Position numbers and translations under genes: made by a program
Source of the DNA: Pseudomonadota bacterium
GTDB taxonomy: Bacteria > Pseudomonadota > Alphaproteobacteria > Sphingomonadales > Sphingomonadaceae
Assembly: GCA_021849075.1 (NCBI GenBank)
Contig: JAJZTH010000004.1
Location: 121,574 to 185,573, forward strand
Length of the DNA stretch: 64,000 nt
Direction: 5' to 3'
Notes under the pieces: model-generated
Database searches by the model: none
Told to the model about the DNA's origin: nothing
What the model saw: only the letters and a program-made list of their open reading frames with translations
In this document: in pieces, positions 8,847 through 17,403 of the stretch
Layout: the number at the start of each line of letters is the position of its first letter
Position numbering within the stretch: the stretch's first letter is position 1

Positions 8847-10184
8847 ATGTCTATGAGTTCTGGGGCCATTGCCTTCACCTCCACGCCACTTGAGGATGAT
8901 GCGCGCAAGATCAACGCGCGCGACCATTCCATCGCGCCGGGTGACATTTCCATCGGGGTGATCATCGGTCGCACCTCCGAATTTTTCGATTTCTTCGTTT
9001 ACGCCATCGCCTCGGTGATCGTGTTCCCGAGTCTCATCTTTCCCTATGTGGATGCGCTGACCGGCACCCTTTATTCCTTCGCGATCTTCGCCGTCGCCTT
9101 CATCACCCGGCCGCTGGGATCGCTGATCTTCATGGCGATCGACCGGCGCTATGGCCGCGGCACGAAACTGACCGGCGCCCTGTTCCTGCTGGGCAGCTCC
9201 ACCGTCGCCATCGCCTTCCTACCGGGATATGAAACGATTGGCCATTATGCCGCGGTCGTTCTGATCGTTTTGCGGGCGGCGCAGGGCATTGCGCTGGGCG
9301 GCACCTGGGACGGTCTGGCCTCGCTATTGTCGCTCAACGCACCGCCACATCAGCGCGGCTGGTACGCCATGGTGCCGCAATTGGGCGCGCCGCTGGCGCT
9401 GCTGGTGGCGAGCGGCCTGTTCGCCTTCTCGATCCTGAACATGACCGAGGCGGATTTCCTCGACTGGGGCTGGCGCTATCCCTTCTTCGTCGCCTTTGCG
9501 ATCAACGTCGTGGCGCTGTTCGCCCGGCTGCGCATCGTGGTGACGCATGAATTCGAACGGCTGTTCGAACAGAAGGACCTGCAACCCTCGCCGGTGATCC
9601 CGACGGTGAAGAAGGAAGGGCGCAACATCATCATCGGCGCCTTCGCCCCGCTGGCCAGTTTTGCGCTGTTCCATATGGTGACGGTGTTCCCGCTCAGCTG
9701 GGTCGCCTTGTTCACTGATCAGCCGCTTGACCGCTTCCTGATCATCGAAATGATCGGCGCATCGGTTGGGCTGCTCGCCATCGTCGTCTCCGGCTTCATC
9801 GCCGACCAGATTGGTCGCCGCTCGCTGCTGGGCTGGTCGGCCGGCGGCATCGCGATCTTCGCTCTGATGGCGCCGCTGCTGCTCAATGGCGGCGAACTGG
9901 GCGAAGTGGCCTTCATGATCCTGGGCTTCATGCTGCTGGGCCTGTCCTTTGGTCAGTCGTCGGGCGTCGTGGCGTCCAACTTCGCGACCGAGGCGCGCTA
10001 TACCAGTTCGGCGCTGACGTCCGACCTTGCCTGGCTGGTGGGCGCTGGCTTCGCGCCGTTGCTGGCGCTGCTGCTGTCGGTCAAGTTCGGGCTGGCGGCG
10101 TCGGGCATCTACCTGTTGTCGGGGGCGGTCGCGACGATTGCGGCTCTCTACATCAACAAGGAACTGGCCGGCCGCGACCGTTAA
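8847..10184 (+). CDS. MFS transporter, metabolite:H+ symporter type
   Basis: 445 residues with twelve predicted membrane segments. The N-terminal half has the sugar-porter-like phrase SEFFDFFVYAIASVIVFPSLIFP and the loop 2-3 segment RPLGSLIFMAIDRRYGR, typical of the ProP/ShiA/KgtP group of organic-acid or osmolyte symporters. The start at 8847 is preceded by AAGGAG at 8838; a GTG-initiated upstream extension rich in Cys is not convincing. The gene ends directly at a palindromic repeat (10184-10232). Substrate cannot be told from sequence. Confidence 0.85.
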   Translation: MSMSSGAIAFTSTPLEDDARKINARDHSIAPGDISIGVIIGRTSEFFDFFVYAIASVIVFPSLIFPYVDALTGTLYSFAIFAVAFITRPLGSLIFMAIDRRYGRGTKLTGALFLLGSSTVAIAFLPGYETIGHYAAVVLIVLRAAQGIALGGTWDGLASLLSLNAPPHQRGWYAMVPQLGAPLALLVASGLFAFSILNMTEADFLDWGWRYPFFVAFAINVVALFARLRIVVTHEFERLFEQKDLQPSPVIPTVKKEGRNIIIGAFAPLASFALFHMVTVFPLSWVALFTDQPLDRFLIIEMIGASVGLLAIVVSGFIADQIGRRSLLGWSAGGIAIFALMAPLLLNGGELGEVAFMILGFMLLGLSFGQSSGVVASNFATEARYTSSALTSDLAWLVGAGFAPLLALLLSVKFGLAASGIYLLSGAVATIAALYINKELAGRDR

Positions 10185-10232
10185 GCGGCTGTTTGAAAAT
10201 GCGCCCTTTCGCGCATTTTCCAAACAGGCTCT
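10184..10232. repeat. Palindromic dispersed repeat, family 1, copy A
   Basis: Nested inverted repeat: outer arms CTGTTTG / CAAACAG and inner arms AAAATGCGC / GCGCATTTT around CCTTTC. It fills the gap between the convergent MFS and glycosyltransferase genes, touching both stop codons (TAA at 10182-10184 and TAG, read on minus, at 10231-10233). Related to copies at 13471 and 45272, but with their central 30-40 nt missing. It can form a strong hairpin and may act as a bidirectional transcript end. Confidence 0.85.
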
Positions 10233-11076
10233 AAGCGGCGTCCCGCATGCGCTGAAGCGCCTTTCGGTCGAACCATCCGGTCAGGCCAGGGCGCGGACGC
10301 CAGCGGGGCAGCCACTCGCCATAGAGACTCGCAAGACGCGCGGGGAGGCCGGCCGGTCCCTCGCGCGTCATGATGTCGGATACGATCCGGTTCTGGAAGA
10401 AGCGCACCGAATAGTTGATCAGCCTTTTATATTGCATGGCCCAGGTTGAGGGACGGGCGATGCTGACCTGTTCGGCCAGGAAGCCCGCGCCGTCGCAATG
10501 GCGCACCCGGTCATGCACCCAATGGCTGTCGTCCATAAGGTCGGTGTGCGCCCAGGCGGCGACCAGCCCGTCATCGCCGATCAGATCGTCGGGCAGGCGC
10601 AGACCGCGCGCGCGGATATCGGCGACGAAACGGCCCGACAGCGCGTAAAGATCGCCAAATAATCCGCCTTCGGCCTTCAGCCCCTCACGATAGACATGCG
10701 CCATGCGGCCATTCATCGGCATCCCGGCGGAGGCATTGGCGTTTGGGTGGGCGGCAAGGTCCGCCACCAGCGCGTCGAAGGAGCCGGGAGTGATTTCCGC
10801 GTCGCCATCCATGAAGATGACGGCGTCTTCCGCGCCGGTCAGCAGATGATGGACGGCGTGGTTCCAGGTGCGCGACTTGCCGCCCTGCGCGATGTCGTGG
10901 ACGATGACATGGGGGCGGCCGCCCGCCGCCGCCTTCGCCCGCTCGACGGTGGCGTCGGTGGTGCCGTTCACCAGCACATGAAAGATTGTGTCCGCCCTGT
11001 CGAGCGGCAGGGAGGCGAGGCAGAGGCCGATCCGTCGTTCCTCCTGATGCGCGAAGATGGCGACGGTGAGAGTCAT
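10231..11076 (-). CDS. Family 2 glycosyltransferase
   Basis: 281 residues, GT-A fold. The first 110 residues hold the nucleotide-sugar-binding part: AIFAHQEERRI at the N terminus, then VIFMDGDAEITPG with the DxD-type metal motif (DGD). The remainder is an acceptor domain with no membrane helix, so the enzyme is probably cytosolic or peripherally bound. The ATG at 11076 lies 4 nt after the amt stop, so the two are likely co-transcribed. The tail of the gene uses the TAG provided by the adjoining repeat. Acceptor and sugar are unknown. Confidence 0.8.
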   Translation of the reverse strand: MTLTVAIFAHQEERRIGLCLASLPLDRADTIFHVLVNGTTDATVERAKAAAGGRPHVIVHDIAQGGKSRTWNHAVHHLLTGAEDAVIFMDGDAEITPGSFDALVADLAAHPNANASAGMPMNGRMAHVYREGLKAEGGLFGDLYALSGRFVADIRARGLRLPDDLIGDDGLVAAWAHTDLMDDSHWVHDRVRHCDGAGFLAEQVSIARPSTWAMQYKRLINYSVRFFQNRIVSDIMTREGPAGLPARLASLYGEWLPRWRPRPGLTGWFDRKALQRMRDAA

Positions 11077-11080
11077 GGGA

Positions 11081-12352
11081 TTAGCGGAAATCCCAGCTTT
11101 GCTGGCCATGTTGCGTGGCGTCCAGTCCTTCGGCCTCGGTCTGTGCGCTGACCCGCATCGGGATGAGGACCGACACGATCAGCGCCGCGATGGCGCTGCC
11201 GACCAGGCCCCAAAGCGCTACGACGACCACGCCGATGACCTGGCTGAGCAGCGCGCCGGACAGGCTGATGCCGCCTTCGAAGCCCACGCCGCCCAGCAAG
11301 GGCAGGACGAAGAGCGGCAGCAGCAGCACGCCGGTCATGCCGCCAAGGCCATGGATGACGAAGATGTTCGCGCCATCGTCGATCCGGCGACCGATCAATG
11401 CCGCGCCCAGCCGGCAGATGACGGCTGCGCTCAGGCCGATCAGCATCGCGCCGCCGGTGCCGACCAGCGCAGCGGAGGCGGAGATGGCGGCGATGCCCGC
11501 CAGCGCGCCGGACAGGACGCCGGTCGCGCTGCTGCGCTTTGCCGTCAGCTTGTCGATCAAGGCCCATGTCAGCGCGGCGGTGCAGGCGGCAAAATGATGG
11601 TTCAGGATGGCGGTCGCGGCGTCATCAGTCGCGCCCAGCGCCCAGCCGCCGACCACGCCCGACAGGCCGATCCACAGCAGCGCGCCGCCCGCCATGCCCA
11701 GCACTGGCGCATGGCCGGGATCGGAATGTTCGCGCCGCGCGCCGGCGATCAGCGCCAGCGCCAGCCCGGAAAAGCCCGCCAGCCCATGCACCACCAATCC
11801 GCCGGAAAAATCCATGACGCCAAGGTTCGCCAGCCAGCCGCCGCCCCACGCCGCATGGGCGACCGGCACATAGACCAGCAGCAGCCACAATGGCGTGAAG
11901 AGCAGCCACCAGCCGATCGGCGTGCGCTCCGCCACCGCGCCGACCAGCAAGCTGGCGGCAAGTAGGGCAAGGGCCAACTGAAACAGGACAAAGGCCGATT
12001 CGGGGATGGTCAGCCCGTCGCGCAATTGCGCCAGATTGGCGAGCAGCAGATTGGACCCGCCGCCCAGCCAGTCGCCGCCGGGCGCATAGACAAGGCTGTA
12101 GCCTGCAATCGCCCATGTCAGCGACGCGGCTGCGACAACGCCTGCGCCCTGCGCCATCACAGCCAGCGCGCTGCGCACATTTACCCCGCCCGCATGGCGC
12201 AGCATCAGCCCCGGCAGCGCAGCCAGCAGCACCAGCAGCGCGCACAGGATGGTCCATCCCGTATCGCCGCTGTCGGCCGCCGCCACCTGCGCCAGGGCAG
12301 GCTGGGGCAGCGCCAGCGCGGTGATAAGAGGAAGGGCAAGGGAAAGGCGCAT
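11081..12352 (-). CDS. Amt/Rh-family transporter with an altered pore
   Basis: 423 residues: a signal peptide (about 1-22), then eleven membrane helices. Family landmarks are intact: Trp169 (AAWGGGW), Asp181 and the twin pore His189 (MDFSGGLVVHG) and His334 (VIHGLGG). By eye alignment with E. coli AmtB, the Phe gate is lost: F107 corresponds to Leu128 (FQLALALL) and F215 to Val233 (IGLSGVVGGW); W212 becomes Leu230 and S219 becomes Trp237. The external ammonium site should therefore differ. There is no glnK next to it, unlike normal amtB loci. Either a divergent ammonium channel or a relative with another substrate or sensory role. Confidence 0.85.
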   Translation of the reverse strand: MRLSLALPLITALALPQPALAQVAAADSGDTGWTILCALLVLLAALPGLMLRHAGGVNVRSALAVMAQGAGVVAAASLTWAIAGYSLVYAPGGDWLGGGSNLLLANLAQLRDGLTIPESAFVLFQLALALLAASLLVGAVAERTPIGWWLLFTPLWLLLVYVPVAHAAWGGGWLANLGVMDFSGGLVVHGLAGFSGLALALIAGARREHSDPGHAPVLGMAGGALLWIGLSGVVGGWALGATDDAATAILNHHFAACTAALTWALIDKLTAKRSSATGVLSGALAGIAAISASAALVGTGGAMLIGLSAAVICRLGAALIGRRIDDGANIFVIHGLGGMTGVLLLPLFVLPLLGGVGFEGGISLSGALLSQVIGVVVVALWGLVGSAIAALIVSVLIPMRVSAQTEAEGLDATQHGQQSWDFR

Positions 12353-12374
12353 CGACGAAACCTGCCTGTGGTTG

Positions 12375-12396
12375 GGGGCCTGTTTAAACAGGGCTG
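12375..12396. repeat. Short palindrome upstream of the Amt gene; possible remnant of family 1
   Basis: CCTGTTTAAACAGG (12379-12392) is a perfect 14-bp palindrome, 27 nt upstream of the Amt start. Its flanks (GGG..GGGCTGT) resemble the outer arms of the family 1 repeat with everything internal deleted. It could equally be an unrelated operator. Confidence 0.45.
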
Positions 12397-12471
12397 TCAG
12401 AATTGGCAGCGGTCTAGCGCAGGGCTGGTAAAGTTTTCGATAAGCAAGGCGCGCGCCAAGCCACCATCCCT

Positions 12472-13449
12472 TCACCGCCTCCCCATCAACTCCCGGATCA
12501 CGCCCCAATAGCCGCGCGTGACATGCGCATCGGCCGCATAGATCGGATCGCGCATCAACTCCCCGTGCAATGTCCGCAGATTATGACCGGGAACGGAGGG
12601 GAAAAGATGATGTTCCAGATGATAGCTGACGTTGATCGGGCCGATCAGCAGGCGGTCCAGCATAGTGGGAATGACGGTGCGGGTGCCGTTCAGTTCGCGC
12701 GTGTCGGCCACGCCATTATGTTCGGCCATCGCGCGGATGCGGTTGAAGATGTTGGCCCAGAGATATTGGGGGATCAGGAACAGCCCCAATATCTGCCAGC
12801 GCCAGGGCGACCAGAGGATCAGGCCGTAAACAACCACCGCCCACACGACATAGCGGATGCGCAGCGAGAGCGGGAAATTATAGCCGAAGCGGCCGGGATT
12901 GTGGAAATTGGCGAGCGGCGACCAGACCCGCGCGGCGCGGGCGACGCGATAATAGTTGAGACCGAACAGGCTGCGCCAGAACAGGCGCACCATGCCCCGG
13001 CCGCTCTTGGGGAAATGCTGGTCGGGGTCTTTGCGCTGGACCCGATAATCATAGTCCTGCGGCGTATTGGTATGGCGATGATGCACCATATGCGCGACGC
13101 GATACAGGTGGATGGACAGGCTGAGCGGATAGGCGACGAACAGGTCGCCGATCAGGTCGTTGATCCGCCGGTTGCTGAACAACAGTCCATGGCAGGCTTC
13201 GTGCATCATCACCGCCAGACACTGGATGCGGGTGCCGATGGCGATGCCGGCGAGCAGATAGACGGCGATATGATCGGCCCGGATCGCGATCACGCAGGCG
13301 GCGACCATCACCAGCCATTGAAACGTCAGCAGCAGCGCGTTGCGCATATTGGGCACGACCGACAGGCGTCGGACGAGGGGCAGGGCGTTGCGCCGTGAAT
13401 AACGATATCCCGGCGGCCGCTCGCTGGCGATGTGTTGCATGGGCCTCAT
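12472..13449 (-). CDS. Membrane fatty acid desaturase / hydroxylase family protein
   Basis: 325 residues. The three His boxes of the di-iron membrane desaturases are present: HEACH (about 83-87), HMVHHRH (about 120-126) and HLEHH (about 282), separated by paired hydrophobic segments. It would introduce a double bond or hydroxyl into an acyl chain or a carotenoid-like lipid at the inner membrane. The open frame extends to 13488, but those first 13 codons are read from an inverted-repeat element, so the start is taken as the ATG at 13449 (GGAG just upstream), with 13440 as alternative. Specificity is not predictable. Confidence 0.82.
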   Translation of the reverse strand: MRPMQHIASERPPGYRYSRRNALPLVRRLSVVPNMRNALLLTFQWLVMVAACVIAIRADHIAVYLLAGIAIGTRIQCLAVMMHEACHGLLFSNRRINDLIGDLFVAYPLSLSIHLYRVAHMVHHRHTNTPQDYDYRVQRKDPDQHFPKSGRGMVRLFWRSLFGLNYYRVARAARVWSPLANFHNPGRFGYNFPLSLRIRYVVWAVVVYGLILWSPWRWQILGLFLIPQYLWANIFNRIRAMAEHNGVADTRELNGTRTVIPTMLDRLLIGPINVSYHLEHHLFPSVPGHNLRTLHGELMRDPIYAADAHVTRGYWGVIRELMGRR

Positions 13450-13470
13450 GTCTCCGAACGCGGCAGCCAC

Positions 13471-13558
13471 TAAAGTCTGTTTGAACAATGCGCGAAAGGG
13501 CGCATTTTCGTTGCGGCCCCGGTCCGCGCCAGAGGCGCATTTCCAAACAGACGCTCAG
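13471..13558. repeat. Palindromic dispersed repeat, family 1, copy B
   Basis: An 88-nt imperfect inverted repeat with arms GTCTGTTTG / CAAACAGAC and an inner AATGCGC(G)AAAGGGCGCATT hairpin, plus a GC-rich insert in the middle. In reverse orientation it aligns along almost its whole length with copy C at 45272. It sits directly upstream of the desaturase gene and supplies a false in-frame ATG there. Confidence 0.85.
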
Positions 13559-13608
13559 GCCAAACTATGAGTGGCGCGTGGCAGGGTCAAGCGAAGGGAA
13601 CAAGCCCT

Positions 13609-14343
13609 TCAATAGCCCTCGCCGCCGCATAGCACGCGGCCGACGCCGCGATTGTCGACGCTGCACGCAGGTTTGCCGGCGATGGTGACATTGCCGGATC
13701 CGGTGGCGATGATCTTGGCCGTGACGTCGGTGGTCAGGGTCAGGCTGCCCGCGCCGTCATTGGTGATGGTCGCCTGCCGCGCCCGCAGCGGCTCGGCGGC
13801 GATGCTGCCGGGGCCGGAGAGGCGGATAGTGGCGACACCGGCCCGGCCATTGAGCGCCACGCGCCCGCCGCCCGCCATCGTCACGCCGATCTGGTCGAGG
13901 TCGACCGTCGCCACGCTGACATCGCCATTGCCGCCGACAATGATCTCGCCGCGCAGCCCCTTCATCCGGTTGATCGCCAGCGATCCGCCACCCGCCAGCA
14001 TCACCCGCTCCAGCGCGCCGGTCGACAGGCGCAGCGTGGCCGCGCCGCCGCTCTTTGCGCCACTGCGCGCGCGATCGGCGGTGATCGTCAGCAACCGGCC
14101 CGATACGTCCAGCTTCAGCCGGTCGAGCATCGCCTGATCGCCCTCCGCCCGCGCCGATGCGCCAGCGCCGGTGGTCAGGATGATCGTCACGGGCGCTTCG
14201 ACCCGGATCGCGTCGAAACTGGTGATGGTGAAGCCGCGCGTCGCCGCACCGGCGGGCGCGGCGATCATCAGGCCGGCAATCAGACCCGCCGCGCTCAGGG
14301 TGCGCAGCGCGCTTCGCCCGGTCCCACACCCTTGGTCGTGCAT
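13609..14343 (-). CDS. DUF2807 (putative auto-transporter adhesin head GIN domain) protein, exported
   Basis: 244 residues: a signal peptide (cleavage after PAGAA near residue 34), then a repetitive beta-rich domain opening with FTITSFDAIRVEAPVTIIL, the entry strand of the DUF2807 family. Short GGGS, GGNGD, GPGS, GAGS and GSGN turns recur about every 20 residues, suggesting a right-handed beta-helix. It overlaps the 3' end of the upstream paralogue by 49 nt, so the two are a tandem duplicate and are presumably co-expressed. No biochemical function is known for the family; a cell-surface or periplasmic role is inferred from the signal. Confidence 0.8.
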   Translation of the reverse strand: MHDQGCGTGRSALRTLSAAGLIAGLMIAAPAGAATRGFTITSFDAIRVEAPVTIILTTGAGASARAEGDQAMLDRLKLDVSGRLLTITADRARSGAKSGGAATLRLSTGALERVMLAGGGSLAINRMKGLRGEIIVGGNGDVSVATVDLDQIGVTMAGGGRVALNGRAGVATIRLSGPGSIAAEPLRARQATITNDGAGSLTLTTDVTAKIIATGSGNVTIAGKPACSVDNRGVGRVLCGGEGY

Positions 14344-15047
14344 TGCGCCTTGCCCTTCACCGTCACGTCGCCCGGTCCCATGATGCTGATAGCGACCTGG
14401 CCGTCGGAGGCAATGTCGATGTCGCCCGCGCCCAATATGTCGATCTTGGCGCGGCCGACTTTCAGCGCTTCTGCGTCGATATCGCCCGCGCCAGTGATGG
14501 ACAGGGTCGCTTCGTCGGCGGCGCCGACGATCTTGACCGATCCCGCGCCGGTAATGTCGGTGCTGAGCGATTTCAGTTTCACCGCGCCGATGCGGAAATC
14601 GCCCGCGCCGGTGAGCGAGAGGGACAGGCTGTCGCCTTCCGCCTTGTCGAGGTCGAAATCGCCCGCGCCGGTCAGGTCCGCCGATCGGATGGCGGGCATG
14701 GTGACATGGACGGTCGCGCCCTTGTCGCCATTTTTGCGGCCCCAGTTCCAGTCGCCTTTCGACTTGCGGCCGATCACCAGGGTTTCGCCCTTAACCTTGA
14801 TATCGAGATCGGCGACCGCCTGCGCATCGCCATCGGCCCTGACCGAGAAGGCGCTGCCGATGGTGACGGCGACATTATCCGGCCCGGTCGCGTCGATCGC
14901 AGTGAAATCCTTGAGGCTCGACCAGTCCTGTGCCGAACGGGCGACTTCATCGGCGGCGGGCGTTTCATCCGTGCGCGAACAGGCGCTGGTCGACAGGGCC
15001 AGGCCGGACAAGGCTAGCGCGATCAGCGGAAGGGAGCGGGGCATCAT
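14295..15047 (-). CDS. DUF2807 lipoprotein, paralogue of the next gene
   Basis: 250 residues. A lipoprotein signal ends at Cys23 (LSTSAC), followed by the DUF2807 beta-helix. The repeat turn is unusually regular: TGAGD, TGAGD, TGAGS, TGAGD, LGAGD and MGPGD at about 20-residue spacing through the C-terminal half. The start at 15047 follows AGGAGA. A good promoter (TTGGAA, 17 nt, TATTAT) and an 8-bp dyad lie immediately upstream. Divergent from the M28 peptidase gene. Confidence 0.85.
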   Translation of the reverse strand: MMPRSLPLIALALSGLALSTSACSRTDETPAADEVARSAQDWSSLKDFTAIDATGPDNVAVTIGSAFSVRADGDAQAVADLDIKVKGETLVIGRKSKGDWNWGRKNGDKGATVHVTMPAIRSADLTGAGDFDLDKAEGDSLSLSLTGAGDFRIGAVKLKSLSTDITGAGSVKIVGAADEATLSITGAGDIDAEALKVGRAKIDILGAGDIDIASDGQVAISIMGPGDVTVKGKAQCTTKGVGPGEARCAP

Positions 15048-15057
15048 CTGTCTCCTA

Positions 15058-15100
15058 TGTGTATTGTCATAATAATACACACTTGATGTAGCGGTTCCAA
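15058..15100 (-). promoter_or_regulatory. Promoter and operator-like dyad for the DUF2807 pair
   Basis: On the minus strand TTGGAA (15095-15100) and TATTAT (15072-15077) are separated by 17 nt. A perfect dyad TGTGTATT-N8-AATACACA (15058-15081) covers the -10 box and the likely transcription start, and ends 2 nt before the Shine-Dalgarno AGGAGA. This is the position expected for a repressor site. GTGTA...TACAC half-sites are seen with GntR/YtrA-type repressors, but no such gene is in the window. Confidence 0.65.
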
Positions 15101-15162
15101 GCCCCTTGTTCGTCGGACTTCTTCAAGCAAGATTAGTATATTGAAATCGCGGAGTCTCCCCC

Positions 15163-16758
15163 ATGCGCCTCTCCCTCATCGCCCTGCCATTGCTGGCGCT
15201 TGCCGTCCCGGCCCATGCTGCAACCAGCGCCGAAACCAATGAAGAGAAGGGCGCGCGCTGGTGGAGCCATGTGCAGGCGATCGCCAATGACGGGATGGAA
15301 GGGCGCGGCACCGGCACGCCGGGCTATGATCGCGCGGCCGACTATGTGATCGGCCAATTGCAGGCGCTGGGGCTGAAGCCCATGGGCGTGGACGGCTACA
15401 AGCAGCCGGTCGCCTTTGTCGAGCAGATCATCCAGTCGGACCAGAGCAGCGCTTCGCTGGTCGGGCCGCAGGGGGAGGTGAAGCTGGCGGTGCCGGGCGA
15501 CCTCATCTTTTCGGGCGGCGGCGGGCCAGTGCCTGAAAGCATCGACGCGCCGATGGTGTTTGCCGGCTATGGCCTGCATTTGCCCGAAGCGGGCCATGAT
15601 GATTTTGCCGGGCTGGACCTGAAGGGCAAGATGGTCGTGGTGCTGTCTGGCGGGCCGGCGACGATTTCGGGCGCGCTCAAATCGCACGCCCGGTCGGAAC
15701 GGGCGCACTGGCTGGCGCAGCAGGGGGCGATCGGCCTCATTACGCTGGTGACGCCGGGACAGGTGGAAATTCCATGGGTGCGCCGGGTCGCGCTCGCCAG
15801 TGCGCCGGCGCTTTATTATGCCGATGCGGCGCTGCGTGATACGGGCGCGGCTTTCCTGGGCGCGCAGTTCGATCCGGCCAAATCGGCCATGTTCTTCGCA
15901 GGAACGGGGCAGGATTTCGCAAAGATCGCCGCCGCCGCCGATGCTTCCGCACCGGTCGCCAGTTTCCCGCTGACGCTGCGCTTCAAGGCGCAGGTGGCGG
16001 CCAAGCGTCGGGACCTGTCCTCGCCCAATATCGTGGCGGTCATGCCTGGCAGCGATCCGAAGCTGCGCAGCGAATATGTCGTCCTGTCCGCTCATCTGGA
16101 CGGCTATGGCATCGGCACGCCGATGAAGGGCGACGCCATCTATAATGGCGCGTTCGACAATGCGTCGGGCGTCGCCAGCCTGCTGGAAATCGCGCGGACG
16201 CTGAAGGCCGGGAAGGAGAAACCGAAACGCTCGATCCTGTTCACCTTCGTCACGGCGGAGGAAAAGGGACTGCTGGGTGCGCGCTATTTTGCGCGGCGGC
16301 CGACCGTGCCGCAGAAGGCGATCGTCGCCGACCTTAATTTCGACATGGCGCTGCCCATCTTCCCGCTGACCGCCGTCACGCCGATCGGCTATGATCAGAG
16401 CAGTCTGGGGCAGGATGCGTCGGCGGTCAGCGCTGCGATGAACCTGCCGATCACGCCGGATCCCTTCCCGGATCGCAATGTCTTCATCCGGTCGGACCAA
16501 TATGCCTTCATCCGCGAAGGCATCCCTGCGCTGTTCTTCAAATATGGGTTCAAGGCGGGCACGCCCGAAGCGGAGACGGAAAAGGCGTGGCGCGCCAACC
16601 TCTATCATTCGCCCTTCGACGATTTGAACCAGCCGGTGCTGCCGGCCGAAACGGCGAAGCTCAACGACTATGTCACCGCCGTCACGCTGCGCGTCGCCAA
16701 CAGCCCGGCGCGCCCGGCCTGGAATGCGGACAGCTTCTTCAAGCGCTTTGCTAAATAG
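15163..16758 (+). CDS. Secreted M28-family zinc aminopeptidase
   Basis: 531 residues. Signal peptide (cleavage after AHA near 19), a protease-associated-like insert in the middle (about 125-260) and the M28 catalytic domain (about 285-515). The co-catalytic zinc ligands are visible in order: His in LSAHLDGYG, Asp in NGAFDNASG, the catalytic/ligand pair in TAEEKGLLG, Asp in LNFDMA and the last His in YHSPFDD. It would act in the periplasm or outside, removing N-terminal residues from peptides. Start at 15163 after AGTCTCCCCC has a weak ribosome site. Confidence 0.88.
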   Translation: MRLSLIALPLLALAVPAHAATSAETNEEKGARWWSHVQAIANDGMEGRGTGTPGYDRAADYVIGQLQALGLKPMGVDGYKQPVAFVEQIIQSDQSSASLVGPQGEVKLAVPGDLIFSGGGGPVPESIDAPMVFAGYGLHLPEAGHDDFAGLDLKGKMVVVLSGGPATISGALKSHARSERAHWLAQQGAIGLITLVTPGQVEIPWVRRVALASAPALYYADAALRDTGAAFLGAQFDPAKSAMFFAGTGQDFAKIAAAADASAPVASFPLTLRFKAQVAAKRRDLSSPNIVAVMPGSDPKLRSEYVVLSAHLDGYGIGTPMKGDAIYNGAFDNASGVASLLEIARTLKAGKEKPKRSILFTFVTAEEKGLLGARYFARRPTVPQKAIVADLNFDMALPIFPLTAVTPIGYDQSSLGQDASAVSAAMNLPITPDPFPDRNVFIRSDQYAFIREGIPALFFKYGFKAGTPEAETEKAWRANLYHSPFDDLNQPVLPAETAKLNDYVTAVTLRVANSPARPAWNADSFFKRFAK

Positions 16759-16778
16759 GAGCTACGCTTCAAATATAC

Positions 16779-16908
16779 TCCGTTCGCCCTGTTCGACCGA
16801 GACACTTGTCTCGGCCGAATGTCGAAGGGCTGTACTTCCTTTCAAAGCTCAAAGGAAAAACAGGGCTTTGACAAGCTCTCCTGAGCGAAGTCGAAGGGCC
16901 GAACGGGG
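16779..16908. repeat. Dispersed inverted repeat, family 2, copy 1
   Basis: A 130-nt composite bounded by TCCGTTCGCCCTG and GGGCCGAACGGGG, with internal hairpins (for example CCGAGAC-ACTT-GTCTCGG) and the phrase GTCGAAGGGC in both halves. It fills the gap between the M28 gene and the VOC gene, which converge. Related copies are at 19349, 27696 and 57877. Confidence 0.75.
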
Positions 16909-16933
16909 GACTTTTGATCTGGTGTATGCCGCG

Positions 16934-17317
16934 TCACGCGGCCCGCTCATACAGTTCCAGCGGCAGGCCGTCGGGATCGGTGAAGAAGGTGAAGCGCTGA
17001 TCGGTATAGGGATCGATGCGGATGGGTTCGCACGCCACGCCCGCTGCGCTCAGCCGCGCGACCTCCGCATCGATATCGTCGATCAGGAAGGCCAGATGGC
17101 GCAGGCCGCAGGCTTCCGGGCGGCTCGGCCGGGAAGGGGGTGTGGGAAAGGAAAATAGCTCGATCTGGGCGTTGCCCGCGTCGAGATCGCATTTCCACGA
17201 TTCCCGTTCGGCGCGCCATACTTCGCGGATGACGGGAAAGCCCAATATGTCGCGATAAAAAGCGCGGGAGCGTTCATAGTCGGAACAGATGATGGCGATA
17301 TGGTGGATGCAGCGCAT
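16934..17317 (-). CDS. VOC (glyoxalase-like) family protein
   Basis: 127 residues, one vicinal-oxygen-chelate module pair: IHHIAIICSDYERSRAFYRDILGF at the N terminus and LRHLAFLIDDIDAEVARL in the second half, closing with FFTDPDGLPLELYE. Potential metal ligands are His5/His6, Glu in QIELFSF, His in RHLAF and the final Glu. It most resembles the small GloA2/YaeR group, whose substrate is uncertain. Monocistronic, convergent with the M28 peptidase. Confidence 0.82.
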   Translation of the reverse strand: MRCIHHIAIICSDYERSRAFYRDILGFPVIREVWRAERESWKCDLDAGNAQIELFSFPTPPSRPSRPEACGLRHLAFLIDDIDAEVARLSAAGVACEPIRIDPYTDQRFTFFTDPDGLPLELYERAA

Positions 17318-17403
17318 GGCGGCGGCTTAGCCCATAATCCCGACGCTTGGAACAGGCGCGCAACCTTGCCCTTTTGCGCCCCGGCGCGTAAGGCGCGCGC
17401 GTC

